Origin: Ancylomarina sp048268005
Lineage (GTDB): Bacteria; Bacteroidota; Bacteroidia; Bacteroidales; Marinifilaceae
Assembly (NCBI GenBank): GCA_048268005.1
Contig: JBLWWJ010000002.1
Coordinates: 682,001-746,000 of the forward strand
DNA: 64,000 bases
Direction of reading: 5' to 3'
The position numbers and the translations under genes were made by a program. The notes beneath the pieces are model-generated. The model was not told where the DNA came from, made no database searches, and worked only from the letters and a program-made list of their open reading frames with translations. Below, piece by piece: positions 63,231 through 64,000 of the stretch. Within the stretch, counting starts at the first letter, position 1; each line of letters opens with the position of its first letter.

Positions 63231-64000
63231 ATGAAAAAATATTTACTACTTACTTTACTTTGTGTTATTTCAATAAAGCTTTACCCCCAGGATAAACTTG
63301 TATTGGATAGTCTTCTTGTTAGTTTGCAGTATGCAAAAGAGGATAGTTGTAAGCTAAGTTCTTTGTGTGGACTTTTTAATTACTACGTGGACAGAAATCT
63401 TTTAAAATCGCTTGAATATTCGCAACAGGCACTTGAAGTGGCTCGCAGAATGGAAAATTCTACACGAATTGCATATGTGCAATTTAGAAGAGGAGAGCAG
63501 TTGTTACTTTCAGGAGATTACGATGAGGCTTTAAAGCATTTGTTTCAAAGTTTGAAAATTTACGATGAGGCACACGATACGATATCACTTTATAAAGTGT
63601 ATAATAATATTGGAGCTATTTATAATCGAATTCATGATTACGACAAATCCCTGGAATATTATTTTAAAGCAGTCGACAGCTATAATAAAAAGGATTCGAG
63701 AGGTAATCATCCTTATACCATTTATAATAATATTGGTAATATATATAGCATCAGGAATGAAATTGATACTGCACTGGAGTATTACCAGAAGTCTCTCGAT
63801 TTGGCAAAAACTTTTGAGGATTTTAGAGTAATGGGGGCGGTTTACAATAATTTGGGTAAACTCTACACCGAAATGGGAAACTATGATGAAGCTTATGCTC
63901 ATTTACAAAGTTCACTGAAATGTAACCAAAAAATTGATGATAAAAACGGATTGGCTAAATCCTATTATTTTCTTGCTAACTATTACATTCAGGTTCGTGA
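63231..64000 (+). CDS. TPR membrane regulator, N-terminal part (cassette copy 3, cut by window edge)
   Basis: Open from the ATG at 63231 to the window end (256 codons, no stop). Signal peptide MKKYLLLTLLCVISIKLYPQ, then DKLVLDSLLVSLQYA, which matches the start of the copy 2 regulator, and TPR units (ALKHLFQSLKIYDE, SLEYYFKAVDSYNK, ALEYYQKSLDLAKT, AYAHLQSSLKCNQK). The TM helix and HTH lie beyond the edge. The ATG is only 61 bases after the copy 2 terminator, and the conserved element found ~93 bases before copies 1 and 2 is absent, so this copy must be controlled differently. A third protease cassette is expected downstream. Confidence 0.85.
   Translation, partial: MKKYLLLTLLCVISIKLYPQDKLVLDSLLVSLQYAKEDSCKLSSLCGLFNYYVDRNLLKSLEYSQQALEVARRMENSTRIAYVQFRRGEQLLLSGDYDEALKHLFQSLKIYDEAHDTISLYKVYNNIGAIYNRIHDYDKSLEYYFKAVDSYNKKDSRGNHPYTIYNNIGNIYSIRNEIDTALEYYQKSLDLAKTFEDFRVMGAVYNNLGKLYTEMGNYDEAYAHLQSSLKCNQKIDDKNGLAKSYYFLANYYIQVR

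Noticed and set aside
1..64000. CRISPR array, rRNA operon, transposase or phage structural genes
   Set aside because: No regularly spaced repeats, rRNA sequence, IS transposase or phage proteins were seen. The only mobility gene is the tyrosine recombinase at 29431.

Overview
The window looks like chromosome of an AT-rich marine or anaerobic member of the Bacteroidota. The evidence is SusC/SusD-type outer-membrane import genes with an ECF sigma/FecR pair, T9SS type A sorting domains, TPR-LuxR membrane regulators and DUF4625/DUF4302 lipoproteins. A Marinilabiliales/Marinifilaceae-like host is a guess from general protein flavour only. There is no rRNA and no CRISPR array. The only tRNA sequence is a 3' fragment.

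Region A (1-28 kb) is a surface-polysaccharide locus, almost entirely on the + strand. It opens with an acyl-activation set (AMP ligase fragment, acyl carrier protein, SDR reductase, PglD-like acyltransferase). A DegT aminotransferase follows, then a DUF4956 / CotH-beta-helix / VTC trio, a WbqC-like protein, many GT2 and GT4 glycosyltransferases, a Wzy-type polymerase and a CapK/PaaK-like adenylating enzyme. An initiation block comes next (PglC-like phosphosugar transferase, PglE-like aminotransferase, WbpM/PglF-like 4,6-dehydratase). With the PglD-like gene at the left end, this makes a near-complete bacillosamine-type amino-sugar route. The locus ends with a secreted beta-helix protein, a small lipoprotein that repeats its C-terminal module, and two more glycosyltransferases. 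No flippase or export genes (Wzx, Wza, Wzc) lie inside the window.

Region B (29.1-30.8 kb) is an integration boundary. A 3' fragment of a tRNA-Ser(GGA) on the - strand, still followed by its terminator, abuts a tyrosine recombinase gene. Polarity implies that native chromosome lies to the left and the inserted island to the right.

Region C (30.8-64 kb) is dominated by a repeated cassette: a membrane-spanning TPR-HTH regulator, a 53-residue microprotein, a 2504-residue T9SS-secreted S8 protease, and a DUF4625 lipoprotein with a shared terminator. Two copies are complete (31.0-41.7 and 52.4-63.2 kb) and a third begins at 63231 and runs off the edge. Between the copies lies an import operon: ECF sigma factor, FecR anti-sigma, SusC, SusD, HEXXH metallohydrolase lipoprotein and DUF4302 lipoprotein. 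A predicted ~80-nt antisense RNA with its own promoter and terminator sits just upstream of susC. A plausible reading is that the giant proteases digest extracellular protein and the SusCD system takes up the products, but that link is inference.

The strongest candidates for undescribed biology are the repeated cassette with its overlooked microproteins and conserved upstream element, and the susC antisense RNA.
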